A model generated the notes under the pieces. It worked only from the letters and a program-made list of their open reading frames with translations. It did no database searches and was not told the DNA's origin. The position numbers and the translations under genes are program-made. From Candidatus Methanoperedens sp. (GTDB taxonomy: Archaea > Halobacteriota > Methanosarcinia > Methanosarcinales > Methanoperedenaceae): DNA of 8,574 nt. Positions 1 to 6,423 of the stretch are shown one piece after another. The stretch is from contig JAHFCV010000076.1 in the NCBI GenBank assembly GCA_023249275.1, positions 1,988 through 10,561 of the forward strand. The letters are read 5' to 3'. Position 1 is the stretch's first letter. Every line of letters begins with the position of its first letter.

Positions 1-2
1 TG

Positions 3-1322
3 ATTGTTTTTTTTATTTTCTTCGTTAATACAGCTTTAGCTCCAGCCATTGAGCATAGTTATGTAACTCTTACTGTAACACCTGGAGATGAACTAACCAG
101 GACAACAAGTTTTACGGGGGCATATAAACGCTTATTTGCAGCGGCTGATGCATCTGGCAGCGCTGTGTCGTGGGTCACGCCAAGACACATAGATTTCGGT
201 ACGATCGATCCCGGTGATATAATTGAACGGGATTACACAATAACGGTTCCAAGGAATCAAAAACCCGGATACTATGAGTTGATCTGGAAATTTAGCTGCA
301 AATATACAGACGGAACTGCCTGTACTGTTAAATCCGATACGGTGTTTCAAATTACCGTAAAGGGAAAGCCCGCGCCAACAGCAGCCACCGGGAATAAATA
401 TATCTCTCGTACCTTAACTCCAGGAGAGGAACTGAGCGAATATTTAGAGTGGAGCACATCTTATGATAGCTTTTATGGATGGGCAGATGCCTCCGGCGAG
501 GCAGCATCATGGGCCACGCCAAGGCACATAGACTTCGGTGTTGTTGAAAAGGGTAAGTCTACTACTCGATATTATACACTAAAGGTACCCGAGTACCAAC
601 GTTCCGGATACTATGAGCTAATCTGGACATCGGGCTGCAAATACGTTTCAGGGCAAGCCTGCTCGGTTACAGGCGACACGGTGCTCCAGATCACCGTAGA
701 GGCGAGTCCCATGCCAACATTCACGAAGAGCGGACCAGTATATACGCCAATGTATACACCAACGACAGAAAATCAAACCACTCCAATCATTATTGGACTT
801 ACTTTCATTTTGATATTATTTATTATCTGGATATATGTTGTCGTATGGGTTGCCAGAGATGCCAATAAACGGGGAACAAGCGGAACCCTGTGGGGAATTT
901 TGACATTATTCTTGGGTTTAATTGGTTTGCTGATATATCTATTAGTTCGACCAAAAGGATATCTTGTTTTATGTGACTATTGCGGGAGAGAAAAATTAGA
1001 AACATTAACCCGATGTCCCCACTGCAATAAAACTACAGAACCTGCCTTCAAGCCAACACAGACACACATACCGGCTCCGTATCCTGCTGAAACCAGAAAA
1101 CCGCAAGAGACTAAAGCTGAACTGTCTGCAAGCAAATTGACGGAGGTAAAAGGTAGACTCAGCAAAATCAACGAGCTTCTTGATAAACTGGATGAGAGGC
1201 TTGCGCAGGGCGAGATAACCGAGGCTAAATATAAGGAATTATCTGAGAAATACAGAGCTGAGGCTGATAGCCTGAAGAATCTGATATCAGAAAAAGAGCT
1301 TATGGACGAGGTTGGGCTCTAA
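3..1322 (+). CDS. Membrane protein with two extracytoplasmic repeats, zinc ribbon and SHOCT-like tail (5' partial)
   Basis: The frame is open from base 3 to the stop at 1320-1322 (439 residues visible), so the true start lies before the window; the internal GTG at 165 falls inside the first repeat and is not the start. The visible N-terminus is a hydrophobic run ending in ALAPA, like the end of a signal peptide. Two tandem 100-residue repeats follow (residues 20-119 and 133-232, about half identical). Both carry TPRHIDFG, GYYELIW and a C-x7-C pair that could form a disulfide, and both look like beta-sandwich (Ig-like) domains. A Pro/Thr linker leads to two membrane helices (about 262-283 and 297-316) around the loop VARDANKRG, then a CxxC-x10-CxxC zinc-ribbon-like set (Cys324, 327, 338, 341) and a charged helical module (about 385-439) resembling SHOCT. 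By topology the repeats should be outside and the ribbon and helix inside. A sensor or adhesion role is possible, but the function is unknown. Confidence 0.85.
   Translation: MVFFIFFVNTALAPAIEHSYVTLTVTPGDELTRTTSFTGAYKRLFAAADASGSAVSWVTPRHIDFGTIDPGDIIERDYTITVPRNQKPGYYELIWKFSCKYTDGTACTVKSDTVFQITVKGKPAPTAATGNKYISRTLTPGEELSEYLEWSTSYDSFYGWADASGEAASWATPRHIDFGVVEKGKSTTRYYTLKVPEYQRSGYYELIWTSGCKYVSGQACSVTGDTVLQITVEASPMPTFTKSGPVYTPMYTPTTENQTTPIIIGLTFILILFIIWIYVVVWVARDANKRGTSGTLWGILTLFLGLIGLLIYLLVRPKGYLVLCDYCGREKLETLTRCPHCNKTTEPAFKPTQTHIPAPYPAETRKPQETKAELSASKLTEVKGRLSKINELLDKLDERLAQGEITEAKYKELSEKYRAEADSLKNLISEKELMDEVGL
60..359 (+). repeat. Protein-level repeat 1 of the extracytoplasmic domain
   Basis: This is the first of two 100-residue in-frame repeats in the left-edge membrane protein. 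A gap-free comparison with the second copy (399-698) gives 52 of 100 identical residues by hand count. The conserved core is SW-x-TPRHIDFG, then VP, GYYELIW, CKY, AC and DTV-x-QITV. The divergence suggests an old duplication. Confidence 0.85.
399..698 (+). repeat. Protein-level repeat 2 of the extracytoplasmic domain
   Basis: This second copy is the same length as the first (60-359) and has both cysteines of the C-x7-C pair at matching positions. A 13-residue Pro/Ala/Thr-containing linker separates the copies. Confidence 0.85.
1155..1319 (+). repeat. SHOCT-like module, copy 1 (C-terminus of first membrane protein)
   Basis: This segment encodes 55 residues containing LDERLAQGEITEAKYKEL and is a gap-free match to 1699-1863 in the next gene (44 of 55 residues identical, with long matching stretches in the DNA). 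The pattern of a short helix, a GEIT turn and a second helix resembles the SHOCT family, which usually sits at protein ends and is thought to mediate oligomerisation. The homology is seen directly; the family name is my inference. Confidence 0.75.
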
Positions 1323-1365
1323 GCCGACGGAAAGTGGAATTACTGCAATGACGGCAAGATAAAAT

Positions 1366-2295
1366 ATGGTAAAAGTTGCAAAAAAAATAGGAATTCATAC
1401 ACTTGAAGCCGATTACTCCCAATGGACGGGTATTGCAAAAATAAAATTGGATGGTGAAGAACTGCTATCCAGGTTTTTAATACGACCTTTTGGCAGAGAC
1501 CATATAGAAACGGTTTCAGTGGGCAGGAAAATGTTTCGTATAAAGTTTGGGGGAATGATGACGTATAATGTAACGATAAAGGAAGTACTGAACCATCCCG
1601 AAGAACCGGAACACTCAGATGAAATTAATGAACATGAAATCAAGTCATACGCATCGGAAGCACAAAGAGAAAAAGTAGCTATAAAAGGGCAAAAAGACAG
1701 GCTCGGTAAAATCAACGCGCTTCTTGATAAACTGGATGAAAGGCTTGTGCAGGGCGAAATCACTGAGGCTCGATACAAAGAGTTATGTGAACAATATAGA
1801 GCCGAGGCTGATAGCCTGAAGAATCAGGTAACAGAGCAAGAGCTTATGCAGGAGGTCGGACTTAAAGCCGGCGAGAAAGAAGAGGTCGGGTATCGAGAAG
1901 AAGAGCCGGAAAAAGTTTTTGCAGGAGGTAAAACAAAATATTGTTCAAATTGCGGAGCCCTGATAGATGAATATTCAGAGTTTTGCCATGAATGCGGTGT
2001 AAGGGTTTCAATGCCGAAAGTGCAAGTATATCAGGAGAAAAAAAGTCCTGCTCTTGCCATCGTGCTGAGTTTTATAATCCCTGGGATAGGTCAGATATAT
2101 TGCGGTAAAGGGAAGAGGGGGATAGGGATTTTAGTATTTAGTATTCTACTGTTTTCCATGTTTGGATTCGCAGTTTCGGCAGACCCGAATTCTGATGAGC
2201 CAGCAACTCCATTTTTATTAATGCTTTTAGTCTGGATATGGAATATTTATGATGCCTCTAAACTCGCTGGAAAAATAAATCGGGGAGAAGCTTAA
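1366..2295 (+). CDS. SHOCT-like / zinc-ribbon / TM2-like membrane protein
   Basis: This gene encodes 309 residues and starts at an ATG 43 bases after the preceding stop, with no clear Shine-Dalgarno in front. Four parts are visible. Residues 1-75 form a small, probably all-beta domain that I do not recognise. Residues 112-166 are the 55-residue helical module shared with the upstream gene. Residues 193-210 are a zinc ribbon (Cys193, 196, 207, 210; CSNCG and CHECG). From about 226 there is a membrane domain with SPALAIVLSFIIPGIGQIYCGK, GKRGIGILVF and a final hydrophobic helix ending WIWNIYDASKLA, which is the pattern of TM2-like/DUF5683-type proteins. The ribbon and helical module are probably cytoplasmic. 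Same strand, close spacing and the shared module suggest that it is cotranscribed and works with the upstream protein, perhaps by partnering through the helical modules. The function is unknown. Confidence 0.88.
   Translation: MVKVAKKIGIHTLEADYSQWTGIAKIKLDGEELLSRFLIRPFGRDHIETVSVGRKMFRIKFGGMMTYNVTIKEVLNHPEEPEHSDEINEHEIKSYASEAQREKVAIKGQKDRLGKINALLDKLDERLVQGEITEARYKELCEQYRAEADSLKNQVTEQELMQEVGLKAGEKEEVGYREEEPEKVFAGGKTKYCSNCGALIDEYSEFCHECGVRVSMPKVQVYQEKKSPALAIVLSFIIPGIGQIYCGKGKRGIGILVFSILLFSMFGFAVSADPNSDEPATPFLLMLLVWIWNIYDASKLAGKINRGEA
1699..1863 (+). repeat. SHOCT-like module, copy 2 (internal in second membrane protein)
   Basis: This is the partner of 1155-1319, with equal length, no gaps and 44 of 55 residues identical. 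Here the module is internal, followed by a zinc ribbon and a membrane domain; in the upstream gene it is C-terminal, after the membrane helices and ribbon. The order of parts is therefore reversed between the two proteins. Confidence 0.75.
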
Positions 2296-2342
2296 CCCGG
2301 ATTAGGGCTTATTTGAAGCATTGTGAATCCTGAACAAAATCC

Positions 2343-2366
2343 ATTCGTACTGTGACCTATACGAAT
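2343..2366 (-). terminator. Weak hairpin at the thrS stop codon
   Basis: ATTCGTA and TACGAAT form a perfect 7-bp stem with a 10-base loop, straddling the thrS stop at 2357-2359. On the minus strand it is followed by ATTTTG, only a short T run. It could end thrS transcription in this convergent gap (2296-2356), which otherwise contains nothing I can identify. It is weak evidence. Confidence 0.25.
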
Positions 2367-4264
2367 TTCGGTCTTGCCGACAGTTTCACAGAAAGCGGAT
2401 GCCTCTTGAAAGGGAACCCAGAAACTTCATTCGATATCCTTTCATTCAGTTCCTGTGCGGTCATTTTCACATTGACTGGCTTGTTCGGCGATGATTCGCT
2501 CCTTACCGTAACCGTAATATTTCCGCTTTTGACTTCTTCGTCTCCCACAACAGCCACATACGGTATCCAATCCTTCCCTGCATCGCGTATTTTCTTGCCA
2601 ACTGTCTCCTCGCGGTCGTCTATATCAACCCGCCAGTTCAACTCCCCAGATACTTTTTCTGCATATTCCGTATGCTTTTCCGCAACCGGTATTATGCGCA
2701 CCTGCGTGGGTGAGAGCCACACCGGGAACATGGGAATAATACCCTTTTCCGAGTTCATGTGCGCCTTTTCAAGAAGTGCATAAATGCATCTCTCGATTGC
2801 GCCGCTTGGTGAGCAGTGCAGGATAAAGGGTCTTTTTTCGGCGCCTGTGGAGTCGATATATTTTATTCCGTAACGCTCTGCATTTTCCACATCTATCTGG
2901 ACGGTGGATAAAGCGCTTGCTTTGTCCATTGCATCCACATAATTGAACTCGAACTTCAAAACGAAATAGAAAAACCTCTGGTCCCATAGTTCTATCAATA
3001 CAGGCTTATTGACTGTCTTAACAAGCCCGACTATGAAATCCCTGTTCTCCTCATAGAAATCACGCGTGAAGCGGATGGCTACCTCGTAATCCGAAAGTGA
3101 TAAGCCTATTTTTGACAATACGTTTATGCACATATTGTACTGGTCGTTGAATTGCGCCACAGCATCATCCATGTCCCTGCACAGCGTATGCATATCAGGC
3201 ATGGTGAATGCACGAAGCCGGCGCAGTCCGACAAGTTCGCCGCTCTGCTCTTTCCTGAAGCTGTACCGCGTGAGTTCTACCATCCGGAGCGGTAAATTCC
3301 TGTATGATATGGTCATGTCATGGTTCATGAGGAACTGCCCGAAGCATGCGGCAAAGCGCAGGAAGAGCTGCTTTTTGTCCGCTTCTATGGAATACTGCCG
3401 CGCAGGGAAGCGGTCAAGGTATTTCTTCAATGTGGGATGGTTCATGTCGTACATTAAAGGAGTTTCAACTTCCATCGCACCCTTTTTCGCGGTTTCTTCA
3501 AGGACATAGTTTTCAAGAAGGCTTTTCATAAGCCGCCCCTTGGGGTAAAAGCGCATGTTGCCCGAGTCAGAACCCGGTTCATAATCCGCAAGCTCAAGCC
3601 TTCTCATGAGTTCAACGTGCGGAGGGATTTTATCCACTGCGCGGCTTTTGTGGATTTCGTAATTCACGAATTTCTTAAGGTTGTCGTGCCCTGTAAAATC
3701 AAAATCCTCGGGTTTCAGGAGTTCCCCCTCAGGAGTTAAAATATGCCAGTATGATACGGCTTTTGCTTCGGATTTCAATGCCTCGGAGACAACTTCTTCT
3801 TTCTCCTTTTCCGTTATTACAGTAACGCATTTCTCAACACCGCCGGCTCTTATCGTTCTTGAAAGCTCAGAGAGCGGGTGCCCCTTGCATTTGATGGTAA
3901 AGGATTTGTACCAGCCAAAAGGCGCGCGCTTTACTTCAAATGCGGCTTCTTTAAGCAATTCTTCAAGCTTTTTTAGTATTTCAATTGCAGTCTTCGGGGA
4001 TGAGAGGCTTGAGCTTAGATGGGCATACGGGTACAGCATCACGCGGTTTGTCTTGACCTGTTCTGTGACTTTTTTTATCTCCTCTGCGGTCTGTCTGGCA
4101 GCATATTCGATGTTTTCCTCGTCATTTTTCTCAACAGCCACAAAAACAGTGAGGGCTTCTTCCATCCGCCCTTTTTTGAGATTGTCGTCTATTTTCTCAG
4201 CTACTGGAGTGCTTCTTTTGGTCTCGTATTCTATGTAATCCGAATGAATGAGTAGTATCTGCAT
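2357..4264 (-). CDS. thrS: Threonyl-tRNA synthetase, archaeal type
   Basis: ThrRS charges tRNA-Thr with threonine. The protein has 635 residues, normal for the archaeal form. I chose the ATG at 4264 because it gives the family start MQILLIHSDYIEYE and has GTGAT just upstream; an in-frame ATG at 4282 would add six atypical residues. Residues 1-145 are the archaeal editing domain, related to D-aminoacyl-tRNA deacylases, which removes mischarged serine; the key HLSS (His82) and KCKGHP with Lys120 nearby are present. The class II catalytic core follows. The zinc ligands fit Cys307, His359 and His483, motif 2 is around YSFRKEQSGEL, and motif 3 is GAIER at 488-492. The C-terminal anticodon-binding domain begins near FPVWLSPTQVRIIP (about 513). 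It lies 62 bases after the HIT gene on the same strand. A TTTAAGCTTAATT stretch about 35 bases upstream could be its own TATA element, but this is weak. Confidence 0.97.
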   Translation of the reverse strand: MQILLIHSDYIEYETKRSTPVAEKIDDNLKKGRMEEALTVFVAVEKNDEENIEYAARQTAEEIKKVTEQVKTNRVMLYPYAHLSSSLSSPKTAIEILKKLEELLKEAAFEVKRAPFGWYKSFTIKCKGHPLSELSRTIRAGGVEKCVTVITEKEKEEVVSEALKSEAKAVSYWHILTPEGELLKPEDFDFTGHDNLKKFVNYEIHKSRAVDKIPPHVELMRRLELADYEPGSDSGNMRFYPKGRLMKSLLENYVLEETAKKGAMEVETPLMYDMNHPTLKKYLDRFPARQYSIEADKKQLFLRFAACFGQFLMNHDMTISYRNLPLRMVELTRYSFRKEQSGELVGLRRLRAFTMPDMHTLCRDMDDAVAQFNDQYNMCINVLSKIGLSLSDYEVAIRFTRDFYEENRDFIVGLVKTVNKPVLIELWDQRFFYFVLKFEFNYVDAMDKASALSTVQIDVENAERYGIKYIDSTGAEKRPFILHCSPSGAIERCIYALLEKAHMNSEKGIIPMFPVWLSPTQVRIIPVAEKHTEYAEKVSGELNWRVDIDDREETVGKKIRDAGKDWIPYVAVVGDEEVKSGNITVTVRSESSPNKPVNVKMTAQELNERISNEVSGFPFKRHPLSVKLSARPKFV

Positions 4265-4326
4265 TTTATCACTTTCTCGCATCTACACTGCAATTAAGCT
4301 TAAAGTTTTGTCGGTTTTGCGAAATA

Positions 4327-4659
4327 TTACCGACCCCAACCGCCTATGAGATGCAGATGCAGGTGGAATATCACCTGTCCACCGCCTCTCTCTACGTTTA
4401 TTACAAGCTTATAGCCGCTGTCGCGTATGCCAAGAATTCCCGCTATTTCCTTTGCCATGAGCATCATTTTTGAGATGATGGCGCTGTGCTGCGCTTCCAG
4501 GGCATTCACGCTTTCGATATGCTCAACCGGGACTATCAGCACATGAACGGGCGCTGAAGGCTTGATGTTGTGGAATACCACCATGTCCTCATCATTATAA
4601 ACGAAATTTGCTGGCGCTTCGCCTTTGATGATTTTGCAAAAGATGCAGTCGGTTGCCAT
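4327..4659 (-). CDS. HIT family (HinT-like) nucleotide-binding protein
   Basis: This 110-residue protein has the usual HinT size. The histidine triad HLHLHL is at residues 99-104, preceded by GGGQVIF. The N-terminal CIFCKI (Cys5, Cys8) is the metal-binding pair common in this group, and the NIKPSAPVHVLIVP segment is also typical. Family members hydrolyse purine nucleoside phosphoramidates or related nucleotides (AMP-lysine-type and aminoacyl-adenylate substrates), using the central histidine as nucleophile. I chose the ATG at 4659, which gives MATDCIFC; a longer in-frame start at 4695 would overlap the upstream gene. The start follows the stop of the 95-residue gene by 4 bases, and the GGATGA around that stop may be its ribosome binding site. 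Lying just before thrS, a link to aminoacyl-adenylate clean-up is tempting but not shown. Confidence 0.95.
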   Translation of the reverse strand: MATDCIFCKIIKGEAPANFVYNDEDMVVFHNIKPSAPVHVLIVPVEHIESVNALEAQHSAIISKMMLMAKEIAGILGIRDSGYKLVINVERGGGQVIFHLHLHLIGGWGR

Positions 4660-4663
4660 ATTT

Positions 4664-4951
4664 TCATCCGGCAAGCACTTTCTCAAGCATCTCAAACCTG
4701 CTCACCGCAAGCTCCTTGCTCGCTATGCGCCTGATTATGGCGCGCCCTGTATCGAAAACGATGATTTTCTCAACAGGAGCATTCGAGAGTATAAGCATCT
4801 CGTTATCAGGCGTCACCTGCACACCCTCGAAGTGTTTTTTTAGCTCTTCAATTGCATCCGGCTTTATTTTTATACTGCCTAGTTCAGCTTCCCCGCTGAA
4901 TAAGTCTTCCTCCCCTTTTGTGAAACACGGGTCAATGGTGATTATTTTCAT
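4664..4951 (-). CDS. Unrecognised 95-residue protein, operon partner of HIT
   Basis: This small, soluble, charged protein has no signal peptide or membrane segment. The visible pattern is a beta start MKIITIDPCF, an acidic loop, IKIKPDAIEELKKHF (helix), then NEMLILSNAPVEKIIVFDTGRAIIRR and a final helix ending FEMLEKVLAG. The second half looks like beta-beta-alpha with a conserved-looking DTGRAIIR segment, possibly nucleotide or nucleic acid binding. I do not recognise the family. The ATG at 4951 is preceded by GGGTG about 10 bases upstream. Only 4 bases separate it from the HIT gene, so the two are probably translated from one message. The 260 bases before it hold the hairpin array. Its codon use and coherent sequence argue that it is real. 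Confidence 0.8.
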   Translation of the reverse strand: MKIITIDPCFTKGEEDLFSGEAELGSIKIKPDAIEELKKHFEGVQVTPDNEMLILSNAPVEKIIVFDTGRAIIRRIASKELAVSRFEMLEKVLAG

Positions 4952-5044
4952 AAAGCTGCACCCAACTTAACAAATCTGCGTTCACCATGCCGAAACCCTG
5001 CGGGTTCTCAGACCGAAACCTAGCGGTTCTCGACTCCCATACAA

Positions 5045-5067
5045 CACGTATCGCTTTGCGATACGTG
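5045..5067. repeat. Perfect 10-bp hairpin with TTT loop
   Basis: CACGTATCGC at 5045-5054 pairs perfectly with GCGATACGTG at 5058-5067. It is the longest uninterrupted stem in the array. Confidence 0.9.
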
Positions 5068-5110
5068 GACACGCCCTCCCGAAAACCTTTAAGAAAGGTT
5101 TATCAAACGA

Positions 5111-5131
5111 GGGGTATGCGAAGCATACCCC
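5111..5131. repeat. Perfect 9-bp hairpin with GAA loop
   Basis: GGGGTATGC at 5111-5119 pairs perfectly with GCATACCCC at 5123-5131. On the minus strand the loop reads TTC. Confidence 0.9.
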
Positions 5132-5133
5132 AA

Positions 5134-5166
5134 CACGCCCTCCCGAGGCGTGACTCGGGAGGCGTG
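5134..5166. repeat. 12-bp hairpin with one bulge, next to coaBC end
   Basis: CACGCCCTCCCGA (5134-5146) pairs with TCGGGAGGCGTG (5155-5166), leaving a single unpaired C; the loop is GGCGTGAC. The loop repeats part of the right arm, so an alternative CACGCC/GGCGTG pairing (5134-5139 with 5147-5152) is possible. As the first hairpin met after the coaBC stop on the minus strand, it could be a transcription attenuator or 3'-end stabiliser, but no T run follows directly. Confidence 0.8.
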
Positions 5167-5211
5167 ACTCTGGGCGTTCATCTGCGGTTTCATATTTCCT
5201 GTAAAAAGTAT

Positions 5212-6411
5212 TCATTTAACCTCGAGAAGCGCCTCGACCTTATCCATGATTTCTATCGCTATCTGGCGCTTGGTTCCTGAAACCCGCTTCACAGCATCAT
5301 CGATAAGATAAACATCATTTGTATCCGTTCCCATGCCGCCCTTTGATACATCATTCGCCACAACCATGCTGAGCCCCGATTCCTTCATCGACTTGCGCGC
5401 CCTTTTTACAAGCTCATCCCGTGTTACGCCTGTTTCCGCTTTAAAACCGATAATCTTTAGCTCAGGATATTTTGCGCGCGCCTCTTTGATTAGTTTTGGC
5501 GCAGGTTTCAGGGATAGTGTTACATCTTTATCGGATTTTATCTTGTTTTTTGATGGTTCAACCGTGAAATCAGAAATTGCAGCAGCGCTGATAAGCAGGT
5601 CGTATCCTTTGCCCAATTCTTCAAGCACACTCTCTGTCATATCCTGCGCGCTCTCCGCATTGAATTCGCATATTCCCTGAATCCCGATGCATCCCCTGTG
5701 AACAAGAGTAACATCTGCGCCCCTCCTGAAAGCCAGAAGTGCAAGCTCGATTCCCGTCTTCCCTGAGGCGCGGTTTGTCAGTATTCTTATGGGGTCAATC
5801 GCCTCTGCTGTCGCGCCTCCAGTGATGAGGATGCGCTTTCCTGCAAGTGATTTTCCGCCGAGTGCTCTCTCTGCGCGAAGCACAATTTCTTCATTTGCGG
5901 CCATCTTCGCGGCGCCTTCTTCCGTAACGGGAGCGACGAACTCTACGCCAAGCTCTGTGAGTTTTCCCGTATTCTCAATAACGATGGGATGGTCGTACAT
6001 GGACTCGTGCATCGCAGGGACAATAATTATCGGGATGCCTGCGCCAAAAGCAGTTGTCGCAAAGGTCGTGACTGTCGTATCGTCTATTCCGTGCGCTATT
6101 TTCCCGATGGTGTTTGCAGTGCACGGCGCAATCAGCAAAAGTGACGCTCTTCCCCCGATGCCGCAGAATTCAACATGTTCCACGCCGCCTGTTATTTCTG
6201 TAATCACAGGATTGCCTGTGGCATAGCGCATGGCTTCGGGATGTATGATTTTCTGCGCCGCCTGTGTCATGACCGCATGCACGCTTGCGCCGTGCCTCCT
6301 GAGTTCCCGCGCAAGCTCGACGCACCGGACGGCGGCGATGCTTCCCGTGATTCCAAGGACGATGGTTTTGCCTTCGAGGGAGTTTGATGATTGGATTATT
6401 TGAGTGCTCAT
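5212..6411 (-). CDS. coaBC: Bifunctional phosphopantothenoylcysteine synthetase/decarboxylase
   Basis: CoaBC joins 4'-phosphopantothenate to cysteine (CoaB) and then decarboxylates the product to 4'-phosphopantetheine (CoaC, FMN-dependent) in coenzyme A synthesis. The protein has 399 residues, the normal length. The N-terminal CoaC flavoprotein domain (about 14-180) shows GITGSIAA, the active-site His79 in GGVEHVEF, APCTANTIGKIAHGI and PAMHESMY, the usual archaeal form of the PxMNxxMW motif. The CoaB domain (from about 190) shows ILITGGATAEAIDPIR, TNRASGK (with the conserved Asn213), AAAISDF and the lysine-rich KNKIKSDK. I chose the ATG at 6411; a GTG directly before it (6414) is also possible, and an in-frame stop lies just upstream. 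No strong ribosome binding site is visible. It follows the decayed aldolase on the same strand and probably shares the nth transcript. Confidence 0.97.
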   Translation of the reverse strand: MSTQIIQSSNSLEGKTIVLGITGSIAAVRCVELARELRRHGASVHAVMTQAAQKIIHPEAMRYATGNPVITEITGGVEHVEFCGIGGRASLLLIAPCTANTIGKIAHGIDDTTVTTFATTAFGAGIPIIIVPAMHESMYDHPIVIENTGKLTELGVEFVAPVTEEGAAKMAANEEIVLRAERALGGKSLAGKRILITGGATAEAIDPIRILTNRASGKTGIELALLAFRRGADVTLVHRGCIGIQGICEFNAESAQDMTESVLEELGKGYDLLISAAAISDFTVEPSKNKIKSDKDVTLSLKPAPKLIKEARAKYPELKIIGFKAETGVTRDELVKRARKSMKESGLSMVVANDVSKGGMGTDTNDVYLIDDAVKRVSGTKRQIAIEIMDKVEALLEVK

Positions 6412-6423
6412 CACTTTCTTTTA

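Larger units (their letters stand above)
4991..5172. repeat. Array of five or more consecutive hairpins with shared linkers
   Basis: Nearly all of the coaBC to 95-residue-gene gap is inverted repeats. From left to right on the + strand they are: AACCC/GGGTT (4994-5006, loop TGC); AACC/GGTT in an almost identical setting (5017-5027); CACGTATCGC/GCGATACGTG (5045-5067, loop TTT); AAACCTTT/AAAGGTTT (5083-5101, loop AAG); GGGGTATGC/GCATACCCC (5111-5131, loop GAA); and CACGCCCTCCCGA with TCGGGAGGCGTG (5134-5166, one bulged C, 8-base loop). ACACGCCCTCCCGA occurs at both 5069-5082 and 5133-5146. A 14-base unit GAGGCGTGACTC[GG/TG] is repeated in tandem at 5145-5172. The array could be a REP-like palindromic element, a processing or termination region, or a structured leader. 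I see no convincing gene here. Confidence 0.85.

Noticed and set aside
165..1322. GTG at 165 as the start of the first gene
   Set aside because: The frame is open to the window edge, and the preceding residues complete repeat 1 and a signal-peptide-like segment, so this GTG is an internal valine.
2352..2783. Long plus-strand reading frame opposite thrS
   Set aside because: It is the complement of a clearly coding thrS region. The serine- and phenylalanine-rich translation is typical of an antisense shadow.
4267..4282. Upstream ATG giving a six-residue longer thrS
   Set aside because: The ATG at 4264 gives the family-typical first residues and is preceded by GTGAT. The longer start adds only atypical residues.
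4310..4334. GTCGGT/ACCGAC inverted repeat at the end of the HIT gene
   Set aside because: It has only six base pairs with a 13-base loop and no T run after it on the minus strand. It is too weak to call a terminator.
4991..5172. Hairpin array as a CRISPR array or tRNA cluster
   Set aside because: There are no regularly spaced identical repeats with unique spacers and no cloverleaf or T-loop signature. The hairpins differ in sequence and are nearly back to back.
4982..5215. A 77-residue minus-strand reading frame in the coaBC to 95-residue-gene gap
   Set aside because: It is made almost entirely from the hairpin array. Its translation (arginine- and serine-rich, no domain) follows the palindromes, and it has no ribosome binding site.
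4987..5280. A 97-residue plus-strand reading frame across the hairpin array into coaBC
   Set aside because: It is antisense to the end of coaBC and to the repeats, with no recognisable protein pattern.
5789..6226. Long plus-strand reading frame opposite coaBC
   Set aside because: It is antisense to well-conserved coaBC motifs and is low-complexity Ala/Ser/Pro sequence without a family pattern.
6170..6423. The rest of the aldolase reading frame inside coaBC as real protein
   Set aside because: The region is coding for coaBC in another frame with conserved CoaC motifs, and the aldolase-frame translation here is arginine-rich without homology.
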